From assembly GCA_964542895.1 (NCBI GenBank), contig CAZIWT010000115.1, positions 1 to 12,179 of the forward strand: a DNA stretch of 12,179 nucleotides. The letters are read 5' to 3'. The number at the start of each line of letters is the position of its first letter. Position 1 is the stretch's first letter. The DNA is from Zymogenus sp964542895. Lineage in GTDB: Bacteria > Desulfobacterota > Zymogenia > Zymogenales > Zymogenaceae. Below, piece by piece: positions 1-7,454 of this stretch. The translations under genes and the position numbers were made by a program. The notes under the pieces were generated by a model. That model worked only from the letters and a program-made list of their open reading frames with translations, was not told the origin of the DNA and made no database searches.

Positions 1-64
1 TTTCTCCGCCCACCTGTCTGTTTCTATGATCCCATCAGATTGGGAGATCTCCCTGGAGAAAGGT

Positions 65-1204
65 TTATTGCGGCATTCCCCCCCCTCCCCTTTGGGCCTG
101 GGTCTGAGCCTGGGGTTGACCGGTTTTTCCGGCGGCGGCAGCGCCTCTCGCGAGCATATTCCTTAACTCCTCGGGATCGGAGCTCCTTCCCATTGTAACA
201 TCTAAGGTTAACAACCCTTTTGTGTATAGGGTGTAGAGGGACTGGTTCATCGTCTGCATTCCAAATTTTGTCTGGCCCACCTGCATGATGGAGTATATCT
301 GGTGGATCTTGTCCTCCCTGACGAGGTTTCTGATGGCGGCGTTGGGAACCATGACTTCGATGCCCAGCACCCTTCCCTTGCCCCCCGCTCTTGGGATCAG
401 CTGCTGGGAGAGGACACCCTCCAGAACGAAGGATATTTGGGCCCTGACCTGTGACTGCTGGTAGGGCGGGAAGACGTCTATTATCCTGTTTATCGTCTGG
501 ACGGCGGAATTTGTATGGAGCGTTGCAAAGACGAGGTGGCCCGTCTCCGCGGTGGTAAGAGCCGCCTCTATGGTTTCCAGGTCTCTCATCTCACCGACGA
601 GGACTATGTCCGGATCCTGCCTGAGGATATATTTCAGGGCCGTCTTGAATCCTTCCGTATCGGCTCCCACCTCCCGCTGGTTTACGATACATCCCTTGTG
701 GGGGTGAAGGTACTCGATAGGGTCTTCGATGGTGATGATATGCTCGTGTCTCTCCTCGTTGATCTTGTTGATCATCGATGCCAGTGTCGTCGACTTGCCC
801 GATCCGGTTGGGCCTGTGACCAAGATCAGTCCCCTCGGCTTTTTGGCGAGATCCTCGACCACCGGGGGTAGCCCCAACTCCTGAAAAGACATAAACTTGT
901 AGGGGATTATCCTAAAAGCGGCGGCCATGGCTCCCCTCTGGATGAAGACGTTGGCCCTAAACCGGGAAAGTCCCTTGACGCCGAAGGAGAGGTCCAGCTC
1001 GTTGCTCTCCTCGAACTTATGTTTCTGGGAGTCGGTGAGGATGCTGTAGCAGAGGTTTTTAGTGTCCGTACCCGTCAGGGGGTCCATAGAGAGAGGGACT
1101 AATTTTCCGTCGATCCTGATCTGCGGCGGCGTGCCCGTTGTGATGTGCAGGTCGGTGGCCCCTTTCTCCACCATTATTTTCAGGAGTTGATGAAGACTTG
1201 CCAT
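65..1204 (-). CDS. pilT: Type IV pilus retraction ATPase PilT
   Basis: Hexameric cytoplasmic ATPase that powers pilus depolymerisation and twitching motility. The 379-residue protein shows a Walker A motif GPTGSGKS at 131-138, an Asp-box region around ITIEDPIEY at 157-165, a Walker B region DIVLVGEMRD ending near 208 with E205 as the likely catalytic glutamate, and a His box TGHLVFATLHTN at 221-232. The PilT-specific C-terminal signature AIRNLVRE (290-297; usually AIRNLIRE) separates it from PilB and GspE, and it lacks the tetracysteine zinc site of extension ATPases. The tail after about residue 345 is low complexity, rich in Ala, Gln and Gly. The ATG is preceded by GAGG about 8 nt upstream. 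It lies 42 nt after pilB, so the two are probably co-transcribed. No convincing terminator follows in the last 64 bases, so a further pilus gene such as pilC may lie beyond the edge (inference). Confidence 0.96.
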   Translation of the reverse strand: MASLHQLLKIMVEKGATDLHITTGTPPQIRIDGKLVPLSMDPLTGTDTKNLCYSILTDSQKHKFEESNELDLSFGVKGLSRFRANVFIQRGAMAAAFRIIPYKFMSFQELGLPPVVEDLAKKPRGLILVTGPTGSGKSTTLASMINKINEERHEHIITIEDPIEYLHPHKGCIVNQREVGADTEGFKTALKYILRQDPDIVLVGEMRDLETIEAALTTAETGHLVFATLHTNSAVQTINRIIDVFPPYQQSQVRAQISFVLEGVLSQQLIPRAGGKGRVLGIEVMVPNAAIRNLVREDKIHQIYSIMQVGQTKFGMQTMNQSLYTLYTKGLLTLDVTMGRSSDPEELRNMLARGAAAAGKTGQPQAQTQAQRGGGGMPQ

Positions 1205-1246
1205 AAGAAGATCCTCTTCATTTCATTTTTTAGATTTTACGATTTA

Positions 1247-3040
1247 TTAATCCGCCGCGGATGCCCTAAGTACCTCCTCGATGGAGGTGACCTGCTCCTT
1301 GATCTTCAGGATGCCGGCCTGTCTTAGAGTTCTCATTCCGTGGCGCATCGCTTCCCTCTTAAGCTCGATGGTCGAGGCGCCGTTTAGGACTAATTCCTTG
1401 AGCTCGTCGTTCATTTTCATCACTTCGTATAGGGCAACCCTCCCCTTATACCCGGTATTGGCACATGTGGAGCAGCCCTTTCCCTTGTAAACTTCGATCT
1501 CTCCCGCTTCTTCCGGGGAGACCCCGATATCGATTAGGGCCTGGGCCGGGACGTCGACTTTTTCCTTGCAGTTTTCACATATCCTCCTGGCGAGCCTCTG
1601 GGCCACGATGGCGTTGAGAGACGATGTTACAAGGAAGGGTTCTATTCCCATATTTAGGAGCCGGTTTACCGTTGATGGGGCGTCGTTCGTGTGAAGCGTG
1701 GAGAGAACGAGGTGACCTGTGAGGGCGGCCTTGATGGCGATCTCGGCGGTCTCGAAGTCCCGTATTTCCCCCACCATGACGATGTCCGGGTCCTGGCGGA
1801 GGAACGATCTCAGGGCGGCAGCGAAGTTGAGGCCGATCTCATCGTGCATCTGCACTTGATTTATCCCGCCGAGGTTGAACTCCACCGGGTCCTCGGCCGT
1901 CATAATGTTGTCCGCCTCCTTGTTAAGCTCGGAGAGGGCGGAATAGAGGGTGGTCGTCTTCCCCGATCCTGTGGGGCCGGTTACCAAAACCATGCCGTAG
2001 GGCTGGTGGATCGAGTCCTTGAATCTCTCCAGCGCCTCCACCTCGAAGCCCAGCTTGGTCATATCGAGCTGGAGGTTCGACTTGTCAAGGAGCCTCATGA
2101 CGACCTTTTCGCCGTATAGGACCGGAAGGACGGAGACCCTGAAGTCCATCTCCCTGGTCTTGCCGAGCTTGAGCTTGATACGGCCGTCCTGGGGGAGGCG
2201 TTTCTCCGCAATGTCGAGTCTCGCCATGATCTTGACCCTCGACGTGATGGCGTTTTTGATCTTGAGGGGAAGCCCCATCGCCTTTCTCAACACGCCGTCA
2301 AGCCTGTATCTGATCCTGTATGATTTCTCGTAAGGCTCAAAATGGATGTCCGATACCCCGAGCTTGATCGCCTTGATAAGTATTCCGTTCACGAGCTTTA
2401 TAATGGGCGCCTCGACGTTCTCGCTGGAATCGTCGTCATCGGACGTGTCGATAACTTCCACGGTGTCCACGGCGCCGTGGACCAAAGCGTCGAAGTCCTC
2501 CACCTCTACAACGCTGTCGTCGTCGTCCATGTCGCCGAATGTGCCGGAATCGTCGCCGTCTTCAAAGTCGTAGTCCTTGGCGTCCAGCGATACCGATCCT
2601 TGTCCCTCCAATCCCCTGGTGCCGTAATTCATTTTAATGGCGTCGATGATATCCGCCTCCGACGCCACGACCACATCGACGTTAAACCCGGTGACGAACC
2701 TGACGTCCTCGACCACCTGCATATTGGAGGGGTCCGCCATGGCAATAACCAGATTGGAGCCGGAGCGGGATATCGGTATGAGCATGTTCTTCTTGGCGAT
2801 GTTGGAATTGACGTATTTCAATACCGATGTGTCGATCTCGTAGTCCTTGAGATTGATCGATGGAACGTTGTACTGGGAGCTGATGAATTCGGTTATCTCC
2901 GTTTCCGACAGGAAGCCGAGCTTCGTCAACTCCTGTCCGAGCCTACCCCCGGAGCTCTTCTGCTCTGCCATCGCCTTCTGCAGCTCCTCGGAAGTAATAA
3001 GGTTATTCCTGACGAGCAATTGTCCCAATCTCTCACTCAT
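1247..3040 (-). CDS. pilB: Type IV pilus extension ATPase PilB (GspE/PilB family)
   Basis: Cytoplasmic motor ATPase that drives pilin polymerisation at the inner-membrane platform. The 597-residue protein has an N-terminal MshEN-like domain with two RLG-type segments (about 4-27 and 33-55), a family element that can bind c-di-GMP. An unusually acidic linker follows at about 154-208. The N2/ATPase core comes next: Walker A GPTGSGKT 355-362, Walker B DIVMVGEIRD with E425, His box TGHLVLSTLHTN 441-452. Cys488, Cys491, Cys523 and Cys526 form the CxxC...CxxC zinc site typical of PilB/GspE. The GspE of a type II secretion system is a possible alternative, but the adjacent pilT favours PilB. The ATG has AAGGGG about 8 nt upstream, and a sigma70-like promoter lies at 3109-3138. 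Confidence 0.95.
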   Translation of the reverse strand: MSERLGQLLVRNNLITSEELQKAMAEQKSSGGRLGQELTKLGFLSETEITEFISSQYNVPSINLKDYEIDTSVLKYVNSNIAKKNMLIPISRSGSNLVIAMADPSNMQVVEDVRFVTGFNVDVVVASEADIIDAIKMNYGTRGLEGQGSVSLDAKDYDFEDGDDSGTFGDMDDDDSVVEVEDFDALVHGAVDTVEVIDTSDDDDSSENVEAPIIKLVNGILIKAIKLGVSDIHFEPYEKSYRIRYRLDGVLRKAMGLPLKIKNAITSRVKIMARLDIAEKRLPQDGRIKLKLGKTREMDFRVSVLPVLYGEKVVMRLLDKSNLQLDMTKLGFEVEALERFKDSIHQPYGMVLVTGPTGSGKTTTLYSALSELNKEADNIMTAEDPVEFNLGGINQVQMHDEIGLNFAAALRSFLRQDPDIVMVGEIRDFETAEIAIKAALTGHLVLSTLHTNDAPSTVNRLLNMGIEPFLVTSSLNAIVAQRLARRICENCKEKVDVPAQALIDIGVSPEEAGEIEVYKGKGCSTCANTGYKGRVALYEVMKMNDELKELVLNGASTIELKREAMRHGMRTLRQAGILKIKEQVTSIEEVLRASAAD

Positions 3041-3108
3041 TTTTGATACCCCTTTATATAGAGGTTTTACCGATTCTATTTTGGAAAGGTCATTAAAATC
3101 ACCTTTAT

Positions 3109-3138
3109 ATCATATATTCAAATATGCTCTTTTGTCAA
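3109..3138 (-). promoter_or_regulatory. Sigma70-type promoter for pilB-pilT
   Basis: On the minus strand a perfect -35 TTGACA (3138-3133) is followed after 18 bases by TATGAT (3114-3109; 5 of 6 consensus). This would give a leader of roughly 60 nt before the pilB ATG. The assignment is by pattern only. No sigma54 GG-N10-GC element was noticed here. Confidence 0.6.
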
Positions 3139-3317
3139 GATATATTTAATAACAGGAAAATACCGATGATGGGAAAATCGGAGAGCGAGATTAGGGTTAT
3201 CGAGTCAAGAAGGAGTCGAATGGAAGGGCCAAGAGAATTCATGGGACCGCCTCTTTACATGGCGGTGTGGAGATGACCTGGTTCCGCATAAAGGACGGTG
3301 CCGTGCGGTTAAGACAC

Positions 3318-3331
3318 GGGGTGCTGAAAAA
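3318..3331 (+). repeat. Copy 1 of intergenic 14-bp word GGGGTGCTGAAAAA
   Basis: This exact 14-base word recurs at 11710-11723, the only two copies noticed in the window. Both lie in intergenic DNA upstream of a TTGACA promoter on the minus strand. It may belong to a dispersed repeat family or be chance. Confidence 0.3.
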
Positions 3332-3403
3332 TCGGGGGGGCGAAGGGGAGGGATTCTCCATCAAGGCATCATAAATTATAAGTCGATAGAGAGAGAGGGA
3401 ATT

Positions 3404-4297
3404 TCAGGCCTGTTTCATGCCCAGCGCCGCCCTCATGGTGTTAAGCGGCGCCTCTTCCCCCGTCCAGAGGGACAAGGCGCGCCCCCCCTGGTGGAGGAGC
3501 ATTGCGTGGCCGTCGGCGTAGAGAACTCCCCTCTCCTTTAGTCCAGTCTCGATATCGCCCTTTATATTCCCGTAGTTCATGTCGAAGAAGAGGGTCCCTT
3601 TCTTCATTTTCAGGAGGTCGATCCCGATTATGTCACTGTTAAAGGAGGTCGCCTCCAAGGTGGATTTTGGGACCGAGGTCGCGTTGATAACAATATCGAA
3701 TCGGTCGATTTCGGGATTGATCTCCTCCGGGTTTAAGGGGACCGCCTCGATTTTTACGTTATTTTTCAGGGAATCCATCAGGTCGGATTTCAGCCCCTCG
3801 GCTCTCTCAATCGTCCTGTTTGCGATGGTGATGGATTCGGGATTCTCCTTAACGAGGGAGAAGACAACGCCCCGGGCAGCGCCCCCGGCCCCTATCATGA
3901 GGATTCGGGCGCCCGAGATTTTTACCCTAAGCTCATCCTTTATCGCGGATATCAGGCCATAGCCGTCCGTGTTGTCGCCGATCAGCTTATCCCTGGACGG
4001 AAATATGGTGTTCACCGAGCCCGTCAGCTGCGCTTCCGGAAAGAGCTCGTCGAGGTATCCGATTACTCGGCCCTTGTGGGGGGCGGTCACGTTTACGCCG
4101 CCGACATCTATTATCCTCAATGCGTTCAATACCGTACCAACATCTCTTTCCGAGACGCGAAAGGCGAGGTATACCGCATCGAGTCCCAATGTCTCAAAGG
4201 CGGCGTTCATCATCGCCGGGGATTTTGAGTGGGATACGGGATCGCCTATCAGGCAGAAAAGCCTTGTGGCGGGGGAAAACTCCCGTTTCATCTTCAT
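3404..4297 (-). CDS. aroE: Shikimate dehydrogenase (NADP+)
   Basis: Catalyses NADPH-dependent reduction of 3-dehydroshikimate to shikimate, step four of the chorismate pathway, in the cytoplasm. The 297 residues cover the whole family length. The N-terminal substrate domain has SHSKSP (22-27), NVTAPHK with catalytic Lys75 (69-75), GSVNT (93-97) and GDNTDGYG with catalytic partner Asp111. The Rossmann domain has GAGGAARG (136-143) and the NADP-specifying NRT (160-162), then INATS (204-208). The C-terminal HQGG (269-272) is the usual closing motif. All key residues are intact. The start ATG overlaps the stop of the preceding TPR gene (ATGA), implying translational coupling; a second ATG two codons later is also possible. 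aroE next to pilB is an order I recall from Geobacter-like genomes. Confidence 0.95.
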   Translation of the reverse strand: MKMKREFSPATRLFCLIGDPVSHSKSPAMMNAAFETLGLDAVYLAFRVSERDVGTVLNALRIIDVGGVNVTAPHKGRVIGYLDELFPEAQLTGSVNTIFPSRDKLIGDNTDGYGLISAIKDELRVKISGARILMIGAGGAARGVVFSLVKENPESITIANRTIERAEGLKSDLMDSLKNNVKIEAVPLNPEEINPEIDRFDIVINATSVPKSTLEATSFNSDIIGIDLLKMKKGTLFFDMNYGNIKGDIETGLKERGVLYADGHAMLLHQGGRALSLWTGEEAPLNTMRAALGMKQA

Positions 4298-4839
4298 TGC
4301 TTCTTATAGTATTCGACGTAGCTTTTTATGTTATCCGCATCCGGGTCGTCGGGCATGAGCTTAAGATACCTGTCAAAATATTTGGCGGCCTCCTTGTGGT
4401 TGTTCCGGCTCCTCAATATTATGCCGAGGTTTCTAAGGGAGACCATGAGCTCCTCTTTGTCGATGTTCATGGAGATCGCCTTCTTGTAGTTGGTTACGGC
4501 CGATTCGAGCTCCTCCAGGTTGTCGTATGAGAGGGCGAGGTAAAAATAGAGCTTTGCCGTCTTATGCCCCTCTACATTTATCGCCTCCTCTATAAGCTCA
4601 ACGGCGTCCTTGAAGCGGTCGGCAAAGATCAGCTTTTCCGCCCTTTCTACGTAATCTTTATATGAGTAGGTCTCGGCGGACCAGGCGGATCTCGTTTTAA
4701 CGGTCAGCCCGACGAAGGATTGAAAATCGGGGCGAACCGAAAAGGGGAGGGCGACCGCCGTGACGGCAAATAAAAGCAGCAGACCCAGTCGCAACTTTCC
4801 CCCGATATTCGGCAAATTCCAGTTAGAAAATGATTTCAT
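4294..4839 (-). CDS. Exported TPR-repeat protein, paralog of the upstream gene
   Basis: A 181-residue protein of unknown role. An N-terminal hydrophobic stretch (about 15-35, rich in Leu/Val/Ala after basic residues) looks like a signal peptide or anchor, so it is probably periplasmic or membrane-attached. Residues about 62-165 form TPR-type helix pairs (motifs YFYLALSYDNL, AVTNYKKAI, LRNLGIILR, AAKYFDRYLKLMPDDPDAD), which usually act as protein-protein scaffolds. This C-terminal block matches that of the 5031-5816 gene closely; the region before it differs. The ATG at 4839 is chosen over an in-frame TTG at 4857. Neither has an ideal Shine-Dalgarno, although TTGGA lies about 10 nt before the ATG. 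The stop overlaps the aroE start. No specific function can be assigned. Confidence 0.82.
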   Translation of the reverse strand: MKSFSNWNLPNIGGKLRLGLLLLFAVTAVALPFSVRPDFQSFVGLTVKTRSAWSAETYSYKDYVERAEKLIFADRFKDAVELIEEAINVEGHKTAKLYFYLALSYDNLEELESAVTNYKKAISMNIDKEELMVSLRNLGIILRSRNNHKEAAKYFDRYLKLMPDDPDADNIKSYVEYYKKQ

Positions 4840-4970
4840 CTCTTTTAGATCCAACAATAGTCTTTATCGTTAATCGAGTTCAAAATCGGGCCCGCCCTTC
4901 TCCTCGACTTCGGCAAACCCGCCGCGGTTTGAAACATCTCACAAATTTATACTTATTTGACCCAACACCG

Positions 4971-5017
4971 TAAAAAAATCACTCCGTCCCGACGCTAAAA
5001 AAAATCCCCCCGTCCCG
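4971..5017. repeat. Imperfect tandem ~21-bp repeat after the first TPR gene
   Basis: Two copies (4971-4991 and 4996-5017) of an A-run followed by TC and CCGTCCCG, separated by 4 bases. Read on the minus strand, each is a G-rich segment followed by 7-8 T residues, just downstream of the 5031-5816 gene. Only a 4-bp CGTC/GACG hairpin is visible, so it may be a weak terminator pair or simply a slippage duplication. Confidence 0.4.
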
Positions 5018-5030
5018 TTACTTTTATTGT

Positions 5031-5816
5031 CTACTTGTAGTCCCTGATATACTTCCTTATATTGTCGGCGTCCGGGTCGTTCGGGACGAGAGCCAGATAC
5101 CTCTCGAGGTATTTGGTGGCCTCTTCATGTCTGCCCAGGCCCCTCAGGATTATCCCGAGGTTCCTCAGCGCCACGGTCAGCTTCTTTACCTCAAGGTCGA
5201 GCTCGACCGCCCTCTTGTAATTTGTGGCGGCGTACTCGACCTCGTTCATGCCGTCGTAGGCCAAAGCCAAAAGGAAGTAGAGGGTTCCCGTCTTGTCATC
5301 CCTCTTTTCGATGGAGTCCTCGATGAGCTCGATCGCATCCTTATAATGCCGGGCGGAGATGTAACCGTTGGCCTTTTTGACCACCTCGTTGTAATCGGGC
5401 CCCTTTAAAAGCCAGCCCTCGGGCGGCTTCTCGCTCGACAGGGAATACGTCTTTTTGTCGTCGTTCAGGTTGTAGTGGTCGATCCTGTCGCCCCCCTTTT
5501 TAACGATTACGCCGTAGATCAGGTTGTTGTACGAGAGGGTCTCTATCGTTTCGTCTCCGCGGACGTAGTGTTCCACCCAGGTCTCCGGGCCCACGACGCC
5601 GGACAGGACATCCCTCCTCGTCTTGTAGTGGTCGTTTTTATACGCCGGGTTCGGCTCGGCACCATCGAGTATGTCCGATATGTAGAGGTTTTCCGCGGCC
5701 GGAGACACGCCCGGGATAAGGGGGACGGTCGGTATTAAAAACAGGGCGAACAGAAAATACACGAGAGACGACCTTACCGCGATTCCCGCCCTTAATTTGA
5801 GTGCTTCTAATTTCAT
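5031..5816 (-). CDS. Exported TPR-repeat protein with unique N-terminal region
   Basis: A 261-residue protein of unknown function. Residues 1-41 form a clear Sec-type signal: basic start, hydrophobic core about 17-35, and a small-residue site near SPA-AE at 39-42, predicting a periplasmic or envelope protein. Residues about 45-140 are unrecognised and include many Tyr, Asp and Lys residues; this part could be a small beta domain (YGVIVKKGGDRIDHYNL). Residues about 145-250 form TPR units ending LALVPNDPDADN. The block is obviously homologous to the next gene's. The ATG at 5816 is preferred because GAGGAG sits about 9 nt upstream; an in-frame TTG at 5840 would lie upstream of that site. A TTGACA promoter candidate lies at 5855-5881. 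A 173-nt gap separates it from its paralog. Confidence 0.85.
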   Translation of the reverse strand: MKLEALKLRAGIAVRSSLVYFLFALFLIPTVPLIPGVSPAAENLYISDILDGAEPNPAYKNDHYKTRRDVLSGVVGPETWVEHYVRGDETIETLSYNNLIYGVIVKKGGDRIDHYNLNDDKKTYSLSSEKPPEGWLLKGPDYNEVVKKANGYISARHYKDAIELIEDSIEKRDDKTGTLYFLLALAYDGMNEVEYAATNYKRAVELDLEVKKLTVALRNLGIILRGLGRHEEATKYLERYLALVPNDPDADNIRKYIRDYK

Positions 5817-5854
5817 CAAACAGATCTCCTCGTTGCCCAAGATTGTTATATAGC

Positions 5855-5881
5855 TTAATACATCTTGTGCGGCTGTGTCAA
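5855..5881 (-). promoter_or_regulatory. Candidate promoter for the TPR-aroE genes
   Basis: A perfect -35 TTGACA (5881-5876) with TATTAA (5860-5855) after a short 15-bp spacer. Other AT-rich -10 choices (TATATA) lie further on with too long a spacer. The terminator-like sequence just upstream, after the HEAT gene, makes a separate promoter here reasonable. Confidence 0.4.
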
Positions 5882-5921
5882 GAACGCTTTTCGATAAAAG
5901 TGCCTGTAGCTATAGCAAAAA

Positions 5922-5947
5922 GGCCGGGCGTCGGGAAAGGTCGGCCC
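5922..5947 (-). terminator. Possible intrinsic terminator after the HEAT gene
   Basis: Directly after the stop codon the minus strand can pair GGCCG with CGGCC across a 15-nt loop, or alternatively GGGC with GCCC. TTTTTGC follows. The stem is short, so strength is uncertain, but the position right after the stop and the U-tract suit termination. Confidence 0.42.
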
Positions 5948-5948
5948 T

Positions 5949-7214
5949 TCAACGGATTTTCCTGCCGAAATAGAGCACGATCGCCGCGACCTTTGCGGCA
6001 TCGGGATCTTCGCCTGCGCTCACCTCAGATAAAACCCTCTTGACCGCGGGGTCGTCCATCTTAAGCAGGGAGTGAAAGATGACGAGCCTCTCCTCCTCGC
6101 CGGCCGTCTTGTAGGCCTCGATGAGCGGCCTTACGGACGCGAAATTGTCGAGCTCGCCTAAGGAAAACCCGGCCCTCAGCCTCACGGATTCCTCCGGGTC
6201 TCTTAGAAGGGGCAGGATATAGATGGTCCCCCGCCTCTGCTTCAGGTAGGCGATGGTCATCGCGGCCTTTGCCCTGGCCTTCGGGTCACCGCTGCTCAGG
6301 TCTTTGACCATAGCCTCGAACTCGAACGGGGGTGCCAGGCCTTTGCCCAGCTCCTTGAACTCGCTTTCGAGGTCGGTGAAGGTCTTCGAAGGCGAAAGGG
6401 CCGGTGGGAAGCCTATTTTCGGACCCTTTGGAATCGGCGTCAAATGTGTGGGTACCTTTGCGGCGTCTTCGTCATCGGGAGTCTTCGGTGCGTTCTTAGC
6501 GGCGCGGCCTTTGATCGAGTCGAGGGAGATCTTCGCCGCGCTCCTCACCCGCGGGTCCTCGTCCTTCAGGGCTTTTGTCAAAAGTTCGACGTTGTTCTCA
6601 TTTCCGAAATATGATAGGAGCTGAGCCGCGAGGATCCTGACGTCGACGCTGTTGTCCTTGAGGCCGAGCGCAATGTAGGAGGAGAGCCGCTCCCTGTATC
6701 CGTCGTCGTACGTCTCACCCGAAAAGATTTTGAGCGATTCCCCTACCAGCTTGGCGTTGGATGTATCCCCCTTGCCGACCTCCGTAGTTGGGCAGCCCTC
6801 CCCCCTGGGGGAGCCGTCCGGGCAGACAGAACCGATCTTCAATAGCGCCGAAACCGAGGCCTCCCAGACGGCCGGATCCATAGAGCCGGTGAGCGTGTTC
6901 GCAAGAGGCCATATCGCCCTTTTGTCCTTCGAGTCTCCCAGCTCCGACGCGGCGAAGACCTTTACTTCGGGGATGTCGATTTCCATCATCTTGATGTAGA
7001 TGGGCACCTTGTCTACAAGGAAGTAGAAGGTTATGAGTGCTGTGACAAGGATAATCAGGAAAAGGGCGACCCTGTTCCTTGCACGGTTGTCATCAACCGT
7101 GATGATGGGGGCAGGCCCCTTCAGGTACTTGTCGTGGTCTCCTCCGCCGGCTGTTCCGCCGGGGTCGTCATATCCATGGCCATAGCCATATCCGTCAGGA
7201 TTTTTTTGCTCCAC
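5949..7214 (-). CDS. Membrane-anchored HEAT-repeat protein
   Basis: A 421-residue protein of unknown specific role. A Gly/Tyr/Asp-rich cytoplasmic head (1-45) precedes one transmembrane helix (about 48-67, NRVALFLIILVTALITFYFL), giving a likely N-in topology with the rest in the periplasm. Helical HEAT-type repeats follow at about 80-130, 175-235 and 300-421 (for example DNSVDVRILAAQLLSYFG, DEDPRVRSAAKISL, DPEESVRLRAGFSLGEL). A Pro/Lys-rich linker at about 236-280 divides the two solenoid parts. Cys131 and Cys141 flank a loop and could form a disulfide. HEAT solenoids are protein-binding scaffolds. The start is GTG, with AAGGGG about 9 nt upstream. A consensus extended -10 promoter precedes it, and a hairpin with a T-run follows it. 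The TPR genes downstream suggest a common envelope role (inference). Confidence 0.85.
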   Translation of the reverse strand: MEQKNPDGYGYGHGYDDPGGTAGGGDHDKYLKGPAPIITVDDNRARNRVALFLIILVTALITFYFLVDKVPIYIKMMEIDIPEVKVFAASELGDSKDKRAIWPLANTLTGSMDPAVWEASVSALLKIGSVCPDGSPRGEGCPTTEVGKGDTSNAKLVGESLKIFSGETYDDGYRERLSSYIALGLKDNSVDVRILAAQLLSYFGNENNVELLTKALKDEDPRVRSAAKISLDSIKGRAAKNAPKTPDDEDAAKVPTHLTPIPKGPKIGFPPALSPSKTFTDLESEFKELGKGLAPPFEFEAMVKDLSSGDPKARAKAAMTIAYLKQRRGTIYILPLLRDPEESVRLRAGFSLGELDNFASVRPLIEAYKTAGEEERLVIFHSLLKMDDPAVKRVLSEVSAGEDPDAAKVAAIVLYFGRKIR

Positions 7215-7271
7215 GTTTGTGTCCCCTTAAGGATTGGATATCGGGATTATCAATAAGGCTTTCATATCCAA

Positions 7272-7300
7272 ATTATATCAGAATTGCGCCGGGAAGGCAA
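7272..7300 (-). promoter_or_regulatory. Extended -10 promoter for the HEAT gene
   Basis: A perfect extended -10 TGATATAAT (TATAAT at 7277-7272) is preceded by TTGCCT (7300-7295; 4 of 6) with a 17-bp spacer. This would start transcription about 50 nt before the GTG start. It is among the best promoter matches in the window. Confidence 0.62.
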
Positions 7301-7359
7301 AGGGAGATGCACTTGAATAAGGAGTGGGATACAACGAAAATAAATGACCGGTAAAAGGG

Positions 7360-7390
7360 GGCGGGAAAGGGCGAAGGGCCCTTTCCCGCC
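7360..7390 (-). terminator. Strong hairpin after the distal SDR gene
   Basis: A perfect 13-bp stem, GGCGGGAAAGGGC pairing with GCCCTTTCCCGCC around a 5-nt loop. On the minus strand CCCCTTTTA follows, so it probably ends the tetR-SDR-ThDP-SDR transcript. The inner 10 bp of the stem are identical to those of the hairpin at 8333-8359. Confidence 0.62.
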
Positions 7391-7454
7391 GAATGTATCT
7401 GCTGTTCTTATTAATGCAGACCGACTCGGGAGGCTCAGAATCCTCAGCCCCGAT

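Larger units (their letters stand above)
3041..3403. other. 363-bp gap between aroE and pilB
   Basis: No convincing gene is present. The gap holds the pilB ribosome binding site and promoter at its left end. A perfect 6-bp hairpin ACCGCC/GGCGGT with a 9-nt loop lies at 3246-3266, and a weaker CCGTG/CACGG hairpin lies near 3301-3319. It also holds one copy of the 14-bp word found again near 11710. Two tiny plus-strand ORFs (3166-3276, 36 aa; 3273-3374, 33 aa) overlap by ATGA but are unrecognisable. No hairpin with a U-tract was seen after aroE, so read-through into pilB is possible. Confidence 0.5.

Noticed and set aside
42..53. Perfect 12-bp palindrome GGGAGATCTCCC downstream of pilT
   Set aside because: No loop-forming space and no following T-run on either strand, so it is not a credible terminator. 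One short palindrome alone is weak evidence for an operator.
2342..3046. A 234-codon plus-strand open frame over the 5' half of pilB
   Set aside because: It is antisense to a certain ATPase gene, lacks recognisable domains, and reflects the GC-rich codon pattern of pilB.
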